A stretch of DNA of 64,000 nucleotides. Origin: Alphaproteobacteria bacterium (lineage in GTDB: Bacteria > Pseudomonadota > Alphaproteobacteria > Caulobacterales > Hyphomonadaceae). The stretch covers positions 1-64,000 of the forward strand of contig JAAEZZ010000011.1 in NCBI GenBank assembly GCA_018222605.1, read 5' to 3'. The notes under the pieces are model-generated. The model worked only from the letters and a program-made list of their open reading frames with translations. It was not told the DNA's origin and made no database searches. Below are positions 34,647 to 43,346 of this stretch, piece after piece. The translations under genes and the position numbers were made by a program. The stretch's first letter is position 1. Each line of letters starts with the position of its first letter.

Positions 34647-35444
34647 TCAAACCGGGGTCACATCTCCGTACACAATGAAGTGCGGATTATCGTAGCCACG
34701 CTCTTTCTTGCCATAAAGTAAAGGCGTGCCATCCTCTGTGAGTACACGGCCGCCTGCCGCTTCGACTACGGCGTGCCCGGCGGCGGTATCCCATTCCATG
34801 GTGCGGCCCATGCGGGGATAGAGATCCGCTTCGCCCGCCGCAATGAGGCAGAATTTTAGAGACGACCCCGCGCCCTTGATGTCGGCCACATCATGCTTGC
34901 CCAGCCATTCATCGGTTTCCGGCGAGCGGTGGGATTTCGAGGCAACGGCAGTGACACCTCCGGCTGGCGCCGGGCGGATCTTCAGCGCTGTGCGTTCGGT
35001 TGGCACTTCCGCGCCGGGCGCTGCAGAGGCTTGCCAGGCGCTATTATGGCTTTCGGCCACAAACAGGCGGTCTTTCGCAGGCGCATAAACGACGCCCATG
35101 ACCGGGCGGCCATGTTCAATAATGGCAATGTTCACGGTGAACTCGCCATTTTTGTTGATGAATTCCTTTGTGCCATCCAGCGGATCGACCAGGGCAAAGC
35201 GGTGGCCATGCTCTGGTACTTTGCCGTCGGTGAAGGATTCCTCTGCTACAACCGGCAGGTCCGGCTCTGCTTCGGCCAGTCCCCTGAGGATCAGGGTTTC
35301 TGCACGCTGGTCTGCTTCAGTGACAGGAGAGGCATCATCCTTGCGGTCGACGCTGAAGTCACTGTCGTAGACATCCATGATGAGGCGGCCAGCATCGAGA
35401 GCGATACGGGCGAGCTGTTCAGGTGAGATCGTCACGTCGGTCAT
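34647..35444 (-). CDS. cysQ: 3'(2'),5'-bisphosphate nucleotidase
   Basis: A 265-residue phosphatase of the inositol-monophosphatase superfamily that hydrolyses PAP to AMP, keeping sulfate assimilation going. The lithium-sensitive metal site is visible: DASPVTEADQRAE, PVVAEES, DPLDGTKEFINKNGEFTVNIA and, near the end, EWDTAAGHAVVEAAGG. The DPLDGTKEF and EFTVNIA wording is characteristic of CysQ. The start MTDVTIS at 35444 is chosen; a longer frame upstream has no family sequence. It lies 165 bases downstream of the FKBP gene. Confidence 0.93.
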   Translation of the reverse strand: MTDVTISPEQLARIALDAGRLIMDVYDSDFSVDRKDDASPVTEADQRAETLILRGLAEAEPDLPVVAEESFTDGKVPEHGHRFALVDPLDGTKEFINKNGEFTVNIAIIEHGRPVMGVVYAPAKDRLFVAESHNSAWQASAAPGAEVPTERTALKIRPAPAGGVTAVASKSHRSPETDEWLGKHDVADIKGAGSSLKFCLIAAGEADLYPRMGRTMEWDTAAGHAVVEAAGGRVLTEDGTPLLYGKKERGYDNPHFIVYGDVTPV

Positions 35445-35609
35445 ATCCTTGATTGTATGTCGATCTTTCCTGTCAGGACTGGGATTGCGAGGCAAGTCCG
35501 GAGGGTGTGAGCATCGACGTTGCCAGCAAAGCCGGGAGGGACCGCGGACGCCATGGTTCCAGACGCCGCTGTCCCTGCCCATCTATTTCAGGGACGATTT
35601 GGACCAGCC

Positions 35610-36491
35610 CTAATTCTGTTTGATGACGTCCAGCAGTTCGACTTCGAACATCAGGTCGGCATTGGGCGGGATAGGCCCGCCTGGCGTGCCTTTTTCACCA
35701 TAGGCAATGTCTGACGGAATATACATCAGCCAGTGATCGCCGGGCTTCATCATGGATAGGGCCTCGACCCAGCCACGGATCAGGCGGTCTGACGGGAAGA
35801 GTTCCGGTTGGCCACGCTCGAACGCGCTGTCGAACATTTCGCCCGTTTCTGCCAGGCGGCCTTCATAATACACGGCGACCATTTCGCCATTCTTGGGGCT
35901 TTCGCCCGCAGGATCGCCGCTTTCCAGTACGACATATTGCAATCCGGACTCGGTTTTCTTCACTTCCGGAAGATCCGGGTTCCAGGGCGTATACTTTTCC
36001 CAGGCTTCTGCATCGGCGGATTTTGGCTCCATGATCTCGACCAGTTCGACCTGGAAGACGAGATCATCGCCCGCCTTGATGACCGGGCCTCGATCCTGAT
36101 TGCCATAGGCTAGGGCATTCGGAATGTAGAACAGGAAGACATCGCCCTCATGCATCTGCTGCAGGCCTTGCGTCCAGCCGGGGATGACCTGATTAAGTCG
36201 GAACATGGCGGGGGAGCCGCGATCATAAGAGGAGTCGAATTTCTCTCCACCTGCGGTGCGGCCTTCATAGTTCACGCGCACCAGATCTGTCGGCTTGGGT
36301 GTGGCGTCTCCGTCGCCTTTGTGCAGCACGATATATTGCAGGCCGCCATATCCTTCCTGGACATCTGCATTGTCTGCATCCCAGGGCAGGTATTTCGCGA
36401 AAGTGGCATCCAGATCTGCCGGTGCCTTGTCTCCGCTGCAGGCAGCGAGCATGGCGATGGCAGCAAAGGCTGCAGTGAAGATCCGGATCAT
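35610..36491 (-). CDS. Tandem FKBP-type peptidyl-prolyl isomerase lipoprotein
   Basis: A 293-residue lipoprotein: lipobox MLAAC puts the lipid cysteine at residue 18. It has two complete FKBP domains (about 48-155 and 185-292). The first has VNYEGRTAGGEKFDSSYDRG, VIPGWTQGLQQM and FYIPNALAYG; the second has VYYEGRLAETGEMFDSAFERG, LIRGWVEALSMM and MYIPSDIAYGEKGTPGG. Each is preceded by a similar FAKYLPWD / WEKYTPWN segment, so the whole unit was duplicated. It would speed prolyl isomerisation of proteins in the periplasm. It lies 74 bases downstream of the threonine deaminase gene. Confidence 0.93.
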   Translation of the reverse strand: MIRIFTAAFAAIAMLAACSGDKAPADLDATFAKYLPWDADNADVQEGYGGLQYIVLHKGDGDATPKPTDLVRVNYEGRTAGGEKFDSSYDRGSPAMFRLNQVIPGWTQGLQQMHEGDVFLFYIPNALAYGNQDRGPVIKAGDDLVFQVELVEIMEPKSADAEAWEKYTPWNPDLPEVKKTESGLQYVVLESGDPAGESPKNGEMVAVYYEGRLAETGEMFDSAFERGQPELFPSDRLIRGWVEALSMMKPGDHWLMYIPSDIAYGEKGTPGGPIPPNADLMFEVELLDVIKQN

Positions 36492-36565
36492 TCTCGGCTC
36501 CGTCTTGTCTGAGGGTTCAGCGGGTCTAGGCGTTAGTCAGCATGAAGTCACGTTACAGGCCTGGC

Positions 36566-37792
36566 TTATAGAGAGCGCGGCGGATAGCCGGCTTGTGCCA
36601 GGGCATCGATGACTTCCTGTGTGTGTTGGCTGTCGCGAGTTTCGATCAGAATATCGAATTCTGCGCCCTTGGCCGGCACATCAAGCGCAATGCGGTTGTG
36701 CGCAACTTCCATGATGTTGGCGCCGGCATCGCCAATGATCTTGGACACAAGCGCCAGCAGGCCGGGCCGGTCATCCCCGATGATGCGGATGGAGGCAAGG
36801 CGGTTTTCCCGCACCAGCGCGCGGGTCAGAACCGAGGACAGAAGCCGCGTATCGATATTGCCGCCGCACAGGACGAGACCCACCTTGCGGCCATAGAAGC
36901 GTGACGGATGCGCCAGTAGAGCCGCGAGACCAGCAGCGCCAGCGCCCTCGGCAATCGTCTTTTCGACTTCTGCATAGAGTGTGATGGCACGTTCCAGGTG
37001 CTCTTCCTCGACCAGTACGATGTCATCGACCAGTTTTTCGCAGAATTTCCGTGTCAGCAGGCCAGCTTCCTTGACCGCGATGCCTTCCGCAATGGTTGCG
37101 CCGCCAGTCTTGGGGCTTTTGCCATTCAGTGCCGCGTGCATGCACGGATACATGGCGGATTCCACGCCGATGATCTTGATGTCGGGCTTCAACGCCTTGG
37201 CCGCGACGGCGATGCCGCTGATCAGGCCGCCACCGCCGATCGGCACGACCAGCGTATCGAGGTCCGGATTGGTCTCCAGCATCTCAAGCGCAACCGTGCC
37301 CTGGCCGGCGATGATGTCTTCATCGTCGAAGGGATGGATAAAGGTGAGGTTCTCGCGCTCACCCAGATCGAGCGCGAACTGCTTGGCTTCATCGAAGACC
37401 ATGCCTTCCAGCAGAACACGGGCGCCATGATTGCGGGTGTGTTCCACTTTGCTGAACGGGGTTGTCTCGGCCATCACGATTGTGGCTGGAATGCCCAGGC
37501 GGCGGGCATGATAGGCGACGCCCTGCGAATGGTTGCCGGCAGAGGCTGCGATCACGCCGCGTTTCTTCTGTTCATCCGTCAGCTTGGACAGCTTGTTGAG
37601 CGCGCCGCGCTCCTTGAAAGCGGCCGTGAACTGATGGTTCTCGAACTTTACCCAGACTTCCGCGCCGGTAATCGCCGACAGCGTCCGAGACATGGTCATC
37701 GGGGTATTTACAATCTGTCCTTTGAGCACGCTTGCAGCGGCTTCAACATCGCTGAGAGTTACGGGCAGATCGGAATGCTGTGTATCGGGCAT
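36566..37792 (-). CDS. ilvA: Threonine ammonia-lyase with ACT domain
   Basis: A 408-residue PLP enzyme that converts threonine to 2-oxobutanoate and ammonia, the first step to isoleucine. The PLP lysine is in FTAAFKERGALNKL (about residue 61), the phosphate-binding loop is VVPIGGGGLISGIA, and the second lid is SAGNHSQGVAYHA. A C-terminal ACT domain (about 330-400: RIIGDDRPGLLALVSKIIGDAGANI) is of the type found in the shorter, TdcB-like threonine dehydratases, suggesting allosteric control by an amino acid. It cannot be settled from sequence whether the role is biosynthetic or catabolic. Confidence 0.93.
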   Translation of the reverse strand: MPDTQHSDLPVTLSDVEAAASVLKGQIVNTPMTMSRTLSAITGAEVWVKFENHQFTAAFKERGALNKLSKLTDEQKKRGVIAASAGNHSQGVAYHARRLGIPATIVMAETTPFSKVEHTRNHGARVLLEGMVFDEAKQFALDLGERENLTFIHPFDDEDIIAGQGTVALEMLETNPDLDTLVVPIGGGGLISGIAVAAKALKPDIKIIGVESAMYPCMHAALNGKSPKTGGATIAEGIAVKEAGLLTRKFCEKLVDDIVLVEEEHLERAITLYAEVEKTIAEGAGAAGLAALLAHPSRFYGRKVGLVLCGGNIDTRLLSSVLTRALVRENRLASIRIIGDDRPGLLALVSKIIGDAGANIMEVAHNRIALDVPAKGAEFDILIETRDSQHTQEVIDALAQAGYPPRSL

Positions 37793-37862
37793 GGGAGAAA
37801 CTTCCGGGGGGTCAAAATCGCGCGCACCCTATGCCCGGCGCCTTGTCAGGGCAAGGTTTGAA

Positions 37863-38915
37863 CTACTGCGCCGGTTCGAGACTGGCGATCCATTCATTCA
37901 CAATGGCGAGGCCACGTTCATCGACAACGCTGCGGCCGAGTTCCGGCATGGCAATGCCCGCTTCATCGGAGGCCATGCGGAAGGTGAGGATGGAGGTTTC
38001 AGGATGGCCCGGGTCAATGACAATGCGTCGGCCCCCGGAACCACGTCCGGCGGCTGTCGGGTGCTTGCCCATGCCATAGGTGACGGGGGTCTGCTCATTC
38101 CAGTCCAGGAACAGGCCGGAATTGGACGCAGACCCATCTGCCTTGTGGCAGTGCGCGCAATTGATATCGAGATAGGCGCGGGCGCGGCCTTCAATTGGCA
38201 GGCTGACATCCCAGACATCCGGCACGGCAGGCGGACGGGCGGGAACGCCATCCAGAATGCCGCGCGTCTGCCAGTCTGTCAGCTGGTTCAGTCCGGACGG
38301 GCCATCATGGTTTAGATTGCGCGCCTTGGGACCGATGGGCAGAACGGCATCGCCGCTCTGATGACATGTTTTGCACTGGTTCTTGTTGGGCACGGCGTAG
38401 CGAATGGTCAGCGGCTCACCCGCCGGGTCGGTGAAGCTGATATCGGTCATCTTGCCTGCAGGGGCATACACCGCATCGGTGCCCGCTTCATTCCAGACAT
38501 AGGGGAAGGCGGCCCAGCCATCCCGCTTGTGGATCAGCAGGCGGGTCTCGACCTTGTAGCGGTCTGTATCAGGCTTGCGCATGTCAGGTGCAAAGGAGAA
38601 GGTTTTCACGAGAACCGTACCGACAGGAAAGTCCAGCGCATCAGTTTCAGAGTATCTGGCTGTTTCGCCTTCCGGCACGAACACGTAGCGAGTCTTCAGC
38701 GCGTGATCAGAGAATAAGGGATTGATCAGGTCATACGGCACGACGCCGGGTGCCGGTTTTGCTGCAGCCAGCTGTGTGAAGAGGCGATAGTCTGACAATT
38801 GCGCCGCCGCGCGGTCATTCAGGATGACTTCAAGATCCGGCCCCGTTCGAACATCTTTTCCCGCACCACAGGCCGCAAGCAGCAAACAGGTGGCGAAGAC
38901 GAAGAGGCGAAGCAT
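37863..38915 (-). CDS. Dihaem cytochrome c-type lipoprotein (TIGR03806/SO2930 family)
   Basis: A 350-residue lipoprotein (LLLAAC, lipid cysteine at about residue 16) with two haem-c attachment motifs, CKTCH (about residue 190) and CAHCH (about 256), the second in AYLDINCAHCHKADG. Together with the beta-helix gene 8 bases upstream it forms the conserved pair TIGR03806/TIGR03805, which occurs as neighbours or fusions and has no known function; an oxidative step on a polymer bound by the beta-helix is only an idea. A regular export signal places it in the periplasm or on the outer membrane. Confidence 0.9.
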   Translation of the reverse strand: MLRLFVFATCLLLAACGAGKDVRTGPDLEVILNDRAAAQLSDYRLFTQLAAAKPAPGVVPYDLINPLFSDHALKTRYVFVPEGETARYSETDALDFPVGTVLVKTFSFAPDMRKPDTDRYKVETRLLIHKRDGWAAFPYVWNEAGTDAVYAPAGKMTDISFTDPAGEPLTIRYAVPNKNQCKTCHQSGDAVLPIGPKARNLNHDGPSGLNQLTDWQTRGILDGVPARPPAVPDVWDVSLPIEGRARAYLDINCAHCHKADGSASNSGLFLDWNEQTPVTYGMGKHPTAAGRGSGGRRIVIDPGHPETSILTFRMASDEAGIAMPELGRSVVDERGLAIVNEWIASLEPAQ

Positions 38916-38923
38916 GAGGCGGG

Positions 38924-40171
38924 CTACTTCTTGTCCTGTGGCAGGATGATTGCGGCAGGTTCCTCCACGGGTTCGGATTTCGGCCTCGTAGTGGAGGGTG
39001 CCATTTGCATCGGGTCGACTGGATAGCGCCCAATGCCAAGATCCAGATAGCCGATGGAGGCCTCTTCCTTGATTACCAGATTGGGCGTTTCTGAATTTTT
39101 CGCCCAGCTTGTGACTCCATCTGTCACGATGGGCGGGAAGCTACCGCCAACTGCGGCTGCCAGCGGGGCAAGAATGCCGTGCGGATCATCCCCACCACCG
39201 GAATAGCTGTTGTCTCGCAGAACAATGTTACGCGGCAGCGGATTGTAGCGATCATCCTTGATCTCTTCCGGATAGGCGACGAGCAGTACATGAGCGCTGC
39301 GATTGTCCGCGAATGTGTTGTCGAAGACATGCACATTGCTGTTCGCCATGACCATTAGGCCGGTGCCGGAAGGAACACTGGCCACAATATTTCCGGCGGG
39401 CGCAAAGTTGCGTGTGTCGTTGGTGACAATCTGATTGTCATAGATGCGGGTGGAATGCCCGCCGACCTGCGGCAGGTCTGGCAGGTCAAACACCAGGATA
39501 CCACCTGCATTGTGCCGGGCGATGTTACCATAGACATCGGCGCCAATTGAGTTCTCGATCTCGATGCCAGCCACATTGTATTCGGCAAGCGAATTGCGAA
39601 CGATAATATTGTTCGACTGGCCAACGTAGATGCCCGCATCAGAAGCGCCGCGAACGGTCACATTTTCGATCAGGACATCATCGGACTCCACCGGATAGAC
39701 GCCATAGGCACCGTTCTTCTCATCCGGCCCACCTGTCCATTCCACGGTCAGGTAGCGATAAATGATCCGGTCGGCACCTTTGGACTTGATGCCGTCACCC
39801 TTTGTATTCTGCATGGCGAAATCCGTCAGGATCACATCGTCAGAGGTGACCAGCAGACCTTCGCCTGCGCCAGCCTGACTTGTGAAGTCCAGGATTGTCT
39901 TGCTCTGTCCGGCACCGACCAGCGTGATATTATCGACATCCAGAGAGAGGCCGGTTTCCAGAGAGAATACGCCCTCCGGCATACGAATCATTGTGCCGGG
40001 CTCAGCCTCAATCAGGGCTGTTTGCAGATTCGTTGCGAAATCGCCATCGGCAGAAATCTCAATCGCACCGTCTTGCTCGACCGCGTGTGGTGCTTCGGCT
40101 GTCTGGTTGTTTCCGCAGGCGGCCAAAATGGCGAAGCCGGAGCACACCGCAGACAATACAAGATACTTCAT
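38924..40171 (-). CDS. Parallel beta-helix repeat lipoprotein (TIGR03805 family)
   Basis: A 415-residue lipoprotein with lipobox ILAAC (lipid cysteine near residue 19). Most of the rest is a right-handed beta-helix: repeats such as VTLVGAGQSKTILDF, VILTDFAMQNTKGDGI, VLIENVTVRGASDAGIYVGQ, IIVRNSLAEYNVAGIEIENS and DVYGNIARHNAGGILV are spaced about 20-25 residues. Such folds bind or cleave polysaccharides, but no lyase active site is recognised. The ATG at 40171 is used; the frame also opens with TTG two codons upstream. The cytochrome gene follows 8 bases later, so the two are cotranscribed. Confidence 0.9.
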   Translation of the reverse strand: MKYLVLSAVCSGFAILAACGNNQTAEAPHAVEQDGAIEISADGDFATNLQTALIEAEPGTMIRMPEGVFSLETGLSLDVDNITLVGAGQSKTILDFTSQAGAGEGLLVTSDDVILTDFAMQNTKGDGIKSKGADRIIYRYLTVEWTGGPDEKNGAYGVYPVESDDVLIENVTVRGASDAGIYVGQSNNIIVRNSLAEYNVAGIEIENSIGADVYGNIARHNAGGILVFDLPDLPQVGGHSTRIYDNQIVTNDTRNFAPAGNIVASVPSGTGLMVMANSNVHVFDNTFADNRSAHVLLVAYPEEIKDDRYNPLPRNIVLRDNSYSGGGDDPHGILAPLAAAVGGSFPPIVTDGVTSWAKNSETPNLVIKEEASIGYLDLGIGRYPVDPMQMAPSTTRPKSEPVEEPAAIILPQDKK

Positions 40172-40252
40172 GCCCAAACTCTCCCCCTGACAATGGTGAT
40201 AGTTTTCATCCCAAGGGGAGAGAAAGGCAAGAAGTTGTTTGCGGTGAGTGCG

Positions 40253-40492
40253 CTAGTGCACACTGAGAGGTTTGAGATCGTGTGCGCGGGCCGCGGCAAA
40301 GGCGGCTTCCCGGCCCTGCACAACGGCCAATCTCACACCATCAGCCGAAGCGACCACGAAAAGGTCTTCCGGCTCTTCGATCTGTTCGATCGCATTGGCG
40401 GGCATGATGCCCTGTATTTCGCCGGCATCCATATGACGGATGTAGACGAAGGCCTCGCTTTCAAACGGATTCGTTTTCAGTTCAGTTGTCAT
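40253..40492 (-). CDS. DUF1150 family small protein
   Basis: A 79-residue protein with the DUF1150 layout: FVYIRHMDAGEIQ near the start, a short acidic middle, then LFVVASADGVRLAVVQGREAAFAAARAHDLKPLSVH. The final motif (A-x-x-N/H-D-L-x-P-x-x-V-H) is the family's usual ending. It occurs in alphaproteobacteria, often close to an Hsp20 gene; none is seen here. Its function is unknown. It is on its own between the beta-helix gene (81 bases downstream) and a tRNA gene. Confidence 0.82.
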   Translation of the reverse strand: MTTELKTNPFESEAFVYIRHMDAGEIQGIMPANAIEQIEEPEDLFVVASADGVRLAVVQGREAAFAAARAHDLKPLSVH

Positions 40493-40710
40493 CGGTCCAA
40501 TCCTTTCCGTCGTGAGACAGATACGCCGAACTCGGGAACGTGAATGTCCCGTCTGTTCCCTATAGAGGTGGGATCTAATCGGGTCGGTTCAAGAACAGGA
40601 TTGGGGTGTTATCGGGGCATATGCGTTCAGACCGGGTTCACATCGATGTATGTGGTTGGCCAGCGTACGGGGGTCTGAGGGGGAATTTTATACCCTCCAG
40701 TATTTGGAGG

Positions 40711-40790
<80 letters not shown>

Positions 40791-40800
40791 GAACCGGGAA

Positions 40801-40821
40801 GCGAGGGATTACCTCCCTCGC
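40801..40821 (-). terminator. Hairpin after the TIGR02300 gene
   Basis: A perfect 8-base stem, GCGAGGGA (40801-40808) and TCCCTCGC (40814-40821), with a 5-base loop. It lies between the end of the TIGR02300 gene and the tRNA gene, both on the minus strand. A clear T-run is missing, so it may be a weak or Rho-assisted terminator. Confidence 0.5.
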
Positions 40822-40836
40822 TCGCACCTTTCAAGT

Positions 40837-41343
40837 CTAATCTTCATCTTCCTCGTCAATTACGAGGTCATCATCGTCATCATCATCGTCATCAATGTCG
40901 AAATCATCGTCATCGTCGGTGAGAATGACGTCGTCATCATCATCGTCCACGCCATCTTCGGTGAAGCCTGACGGCACCTTGGCAGGGGTTTCGTCTTCCT
41001 CGTCGTCATCAGAGCCGCCTTCGAGGATCACTTCCTCTTCGTCGCCGCCGAGTTCCTTGGCTTCCTCTTCGTCATCCTCGTCCTCGTCGTCATCGACATC
41101 GTCCTCGTCGCGGGCGGACGTATCGACTTCATCTTCCTCATCATCGTCATCATCATCCTCGGATTTGACAGCGGCCTTCGCAGCCTTTGCCTTCACCTTG
41201 GTTATGGTGGTGCGGATGACTTCGTCTTCGGGGTCAAACTCCTCGCCGCATTTCGGGCAGACGCAAGGGCGTTTGTTCAAGTCGTAAAAGCGCGCCTCGC
41301 AGGACGGGCAGACTTGCTTGGTTCCAAGTTTGTCTTTGGACAC
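40837..41343 (-). CDS. TIGR02300 (FYDLN) acidic zinc-ribbon protein
   Basis: A 168-residue protein. The first 50 residues form a zinc ribbon with two CxxC pairs (CPSC and CPKC) around the family's name-giving ARFYDLNKRPCVCP. The rest (about 60-168) is very rich in Asp and Glu, with runs of up to nine Asp, and is surely disordered. The family is found only in alphaproteobacteria, next to aroA, and its function is unknown. The start is GTG at 41343, supported by AAGGAGG 7 bases upstream; the open frame before it is not family sequence. Its start region is divergent from aroA. Confidence 0.9.
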   Translation of the reverse strand: MSKDKLGTKQVCPSCEARFYDLNKRPCVCPKCGEEFDPEDEVIRTTITKVKAKAAKAAVKSEDDDDDDEEDEVDTSARDEDDVDDDEDEDDEEEAKELGGDEEEVILEGGSDDDEEDETPAKVPSGFTEDGVDDDDDDVILTDDDDDFDIDDDDDDDDDLVIDEEDED

Positions 41344-41460
41344 GGGCGACAGCCTCCTTGGGGGTCTTCGCGGAAATTGTATGGGCGGGCGCTTGCCATG
41401 AACGCCGCACGCTGTCAAAGCCCCAATTCACGTGATCAATCAACTAGGAATTTTCCGGAA

Positions 41461-42783
41461 ATGGTGTGGACCAGTCGTCCTGTAAAAAGCCTGAAGGGAG
41501 CGATCCGTGCCCCTGGGGACAAATCGTGCAGTCACAGAGCCCTGATCATGGGCGGTCTGGCCGAGGGCACTAGCCAGTTCAGCGGACTTCTGGAAGGCGA
41601 TGATGTGCTCCGCACGGGATGGGCCATGAAAGCTCTGGGTGCGGATGTGAAGCAGCTGGGCGGCGGCAAATGGCAGGTGACCGGTGTGGGCCGAAAGGGC
41701 CTGTCACAGCCGGACAAGGTGCTTGATTTCGGAAATTCCGGCACAGGATCACGCCTCATCATGGGCGTCGTGGCCGGCTATCCCATCTCAGTGGAGATGA
41801 CGGGCGACGCAAGCCTCAAATCACGCCCGATGAACCGGATTCTGACGCCGTTGCGCCTGATGCGTGCGCTGGATACGGCCGGGCCGGACGGGAGGCTGCC
41901 TTTCTCGATCGTTGGCACGCATAACCTGCAAGCCATAACTTATTCGCCGCCCCATGCCTCTGCGCAGATCAAGTCTGCGGTCATGCTGGCAGGGTTGTCG
42001 GCAGATGGCACGACCATTGTGGAAGAGTCGAAACCGACGCGCGACCATACGGAGCGGATGCTCCGCGGGTTTGGCGCGGCGGTAGATGTCACCCCACAGT
42101 CGGGCGGGGGCATGAAGATCGCTGTTGAAGGCCGGCAGATGCTGAGCGCCATCGAGGCCGCCATTCCAGGCGATCCGTCGTCTGCGGCCTTCCTGATTGC
42201 CGCCGGCATATTGTCTCTGGAAGGCGACGTGATCGTTGAGGGCGTGATGTCGAACCCGACCCGGTCCGGCTTTTTCGATGTGGCAAATCTGATGGGGGCA
42301 TATCTTGGGGCAGAGGAAGCGGGCGATGCAGCGGGCGAGCGCCTGATCAATCTGCATGCCGGGGCCGCAGCCCTTAAAGGCAAGGCTGTCCCGGAACGCT
42401 TGGTACCGTCCATGATTGATGAGTTCCCGATTCTTGCTGTCCTTGCCGCCTTCGCGGAGGGCGAGACGATTGTGACGGGCGCTGAAGAACTGCGCGTGAA
42501 AGAATCAGACCGTATCGGCGCGACGGTTGCCATGCTGCGCGCAAATGGTGTCGAGGCCGAAGAGCGCCCGGACGGGTTCGCCGTTCAGGGCTGCGCCGGC
42601 AAGGTGCCCGGCGGCGGACTGGTGCAGACCCATCACGACCACCGCATCGCAATGAGTGCGCTGATCATGGGCACCGCCGCGCAGAACCCGGTGAGCGTCG
42701 ATGATATCTCGATGATTGCGACGAGTTATCCGGATTTTCTGTCGCATATGGCGGAACTGGGCGCGGATATTTCGCAGAGGTAA
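41461..42783 (+). CDS. aroA: 3-phosphoshikimate 1-carboxyvinyltransferase (EPSP synthase)
   Basis: A 440-residue enzyme of the shikimate pathway; it joins shikimate-3-phosphate and PEP. Motifs from the family are in order: APGDKSCSHRALIMGGLAEG, DFGNSGTGSRLIMGVVAGYP, GDASLKSRPMNRILTPL, DEFPILAVLAAFAEG, ELRVKESDRIGA and HHDHRIAMSALIMG. The residue pattern around PGDKSCSHR fits class II (glyphosate-tolerant type) enzymes, though this is not certain. ATG 41461 is used. The final TAA shares one base with the ATG of the macrodomain gene. Confidence 0.96.
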   Translation: MVWTSRPVKSLKGAIRAPGDKSCSHRALIMGGLAEGTSQFSGLLEGDDVLRTGWAMKALGADVKQLGGGKWQVTGVGRKGLSQPDKVLDFGNSGTGSRLIMGVVAGYPISVEMTGDASLKSRPMNRILTPLRLMRALDTAGPDGRLPFSIVGTHNLQAITYSPPHASAQIKSAVMLAGLSADGTTIVEESKPTRDHTERMLRGFGAAVDVTPQSGGGMKIAVEGRQMLSAIEAAIPGDPSSAAFLIAAGILSLEGDVIVEGVMSNPTRSGFFDVANLMGAYLGAEEAGDAAGERLINLHAGAAALKGKAVPERLVPSMIDEFPILAVLAAFAEGETIVTGAEELRVKESDRIGATVAMLRANGVEAEERPDGFAVQGCAGKVPGGGLVQTHHDHRIAMSALIMGTAAQNPVSVDDISMIATSYPDFLSHMAELGADISQR

Positions 42784-43289
42784 TGCCACGTCTCGCCCTA
42801 TACCCCGGCAGCCTTCTGGACGTGGACGCAGACGTCATCGTCAATGCCGCCAATTCCAGCCTGATGGGCGGTGGCGGCGTGGATGGCGTGATCCATCGTG
42901 CGGCCGGGCCTGCGCTGAAGGAGGCCTGCCGACCGCTGGCGCCCTGCCCGCCGGGGGAAGTGCGCGTCACTGAAGGCTTCGGCCTTGCCCCGCGCCTCAT
43001 TTTCCATACCGTCGGGCCGATCTGGCATGGCGGGCAGAATGGCGAAGCGGACATTCTGGCCAATTGCTACCGTAACTGCCTTACCGAACTTAGCCAACGG
43101 AACATGCACCGCATCGTATTTCCGGCCATCTCAACCGGTGCTTATGGCTATCCGCCCGCGCAGGCCGCCCATATCGCCGTCACAATCTGCGCCCGCCACC
43201 CTGCCGCCCGTGATGCTGAAATCGTTTTCGCGGTTTTAGACCGAAAAAACCGGTCTGCGCTCGGCGCCGCCCTCAACGCCATCCGCTGA
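42783..43289 (+). CDS. Macro-domain ADP-ribose deacylase
   Basis: A 168-residue protein made of one macro domain of the MacroD/YmdB type: ADVIVNAANSSLMGGGGVDGVIHRAAG (the ADP-ribose loop with the catalytic Asn-Asn and Gly-rich stretch), then ITEG-like RVTEGFGLAPRLIFHTVGP, and FPAISTGAYGYP for the distal ribose. The family hydrolyses O-acetyl-ADP-ribose and removes ADP-ribose from proteins. Its ATG overlaps the stop of aroA by one base, so it is translated from the same mRNA; that link with aromatic amino acid synthesis is probably only positional. Confidence 0.92.
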   Translation: MPRLALYPGSLLDVDADVIVNAANSSLMGGGGVDGVIHRAAGPALKEACRPLAPCPPGEVRVTEGFGLAPRLIFHTVGPIWHGGQNGEADILANCYRNCLTELSQRNMHRIVFPAISTGAYGYPPAQAAHIAVTICARHPAARDAEIVFAVLDRKNRSALGAALNAIR

Positions 43290-43346
43290 GCCCCCTGCCC
43301 CTACGGCAGAAATTGACCTTCACGCTCCCAAAGCCAAAGTGCATCC

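Noticed and set aside
40858-41165. GAT/GAC-rich run as a microsatellite or CRISPR-like array
   Set aside because: It encodes the Asp/Glu tail of the TIGR02300 protein in frame; spacing is irregular and there are no unique spacers.
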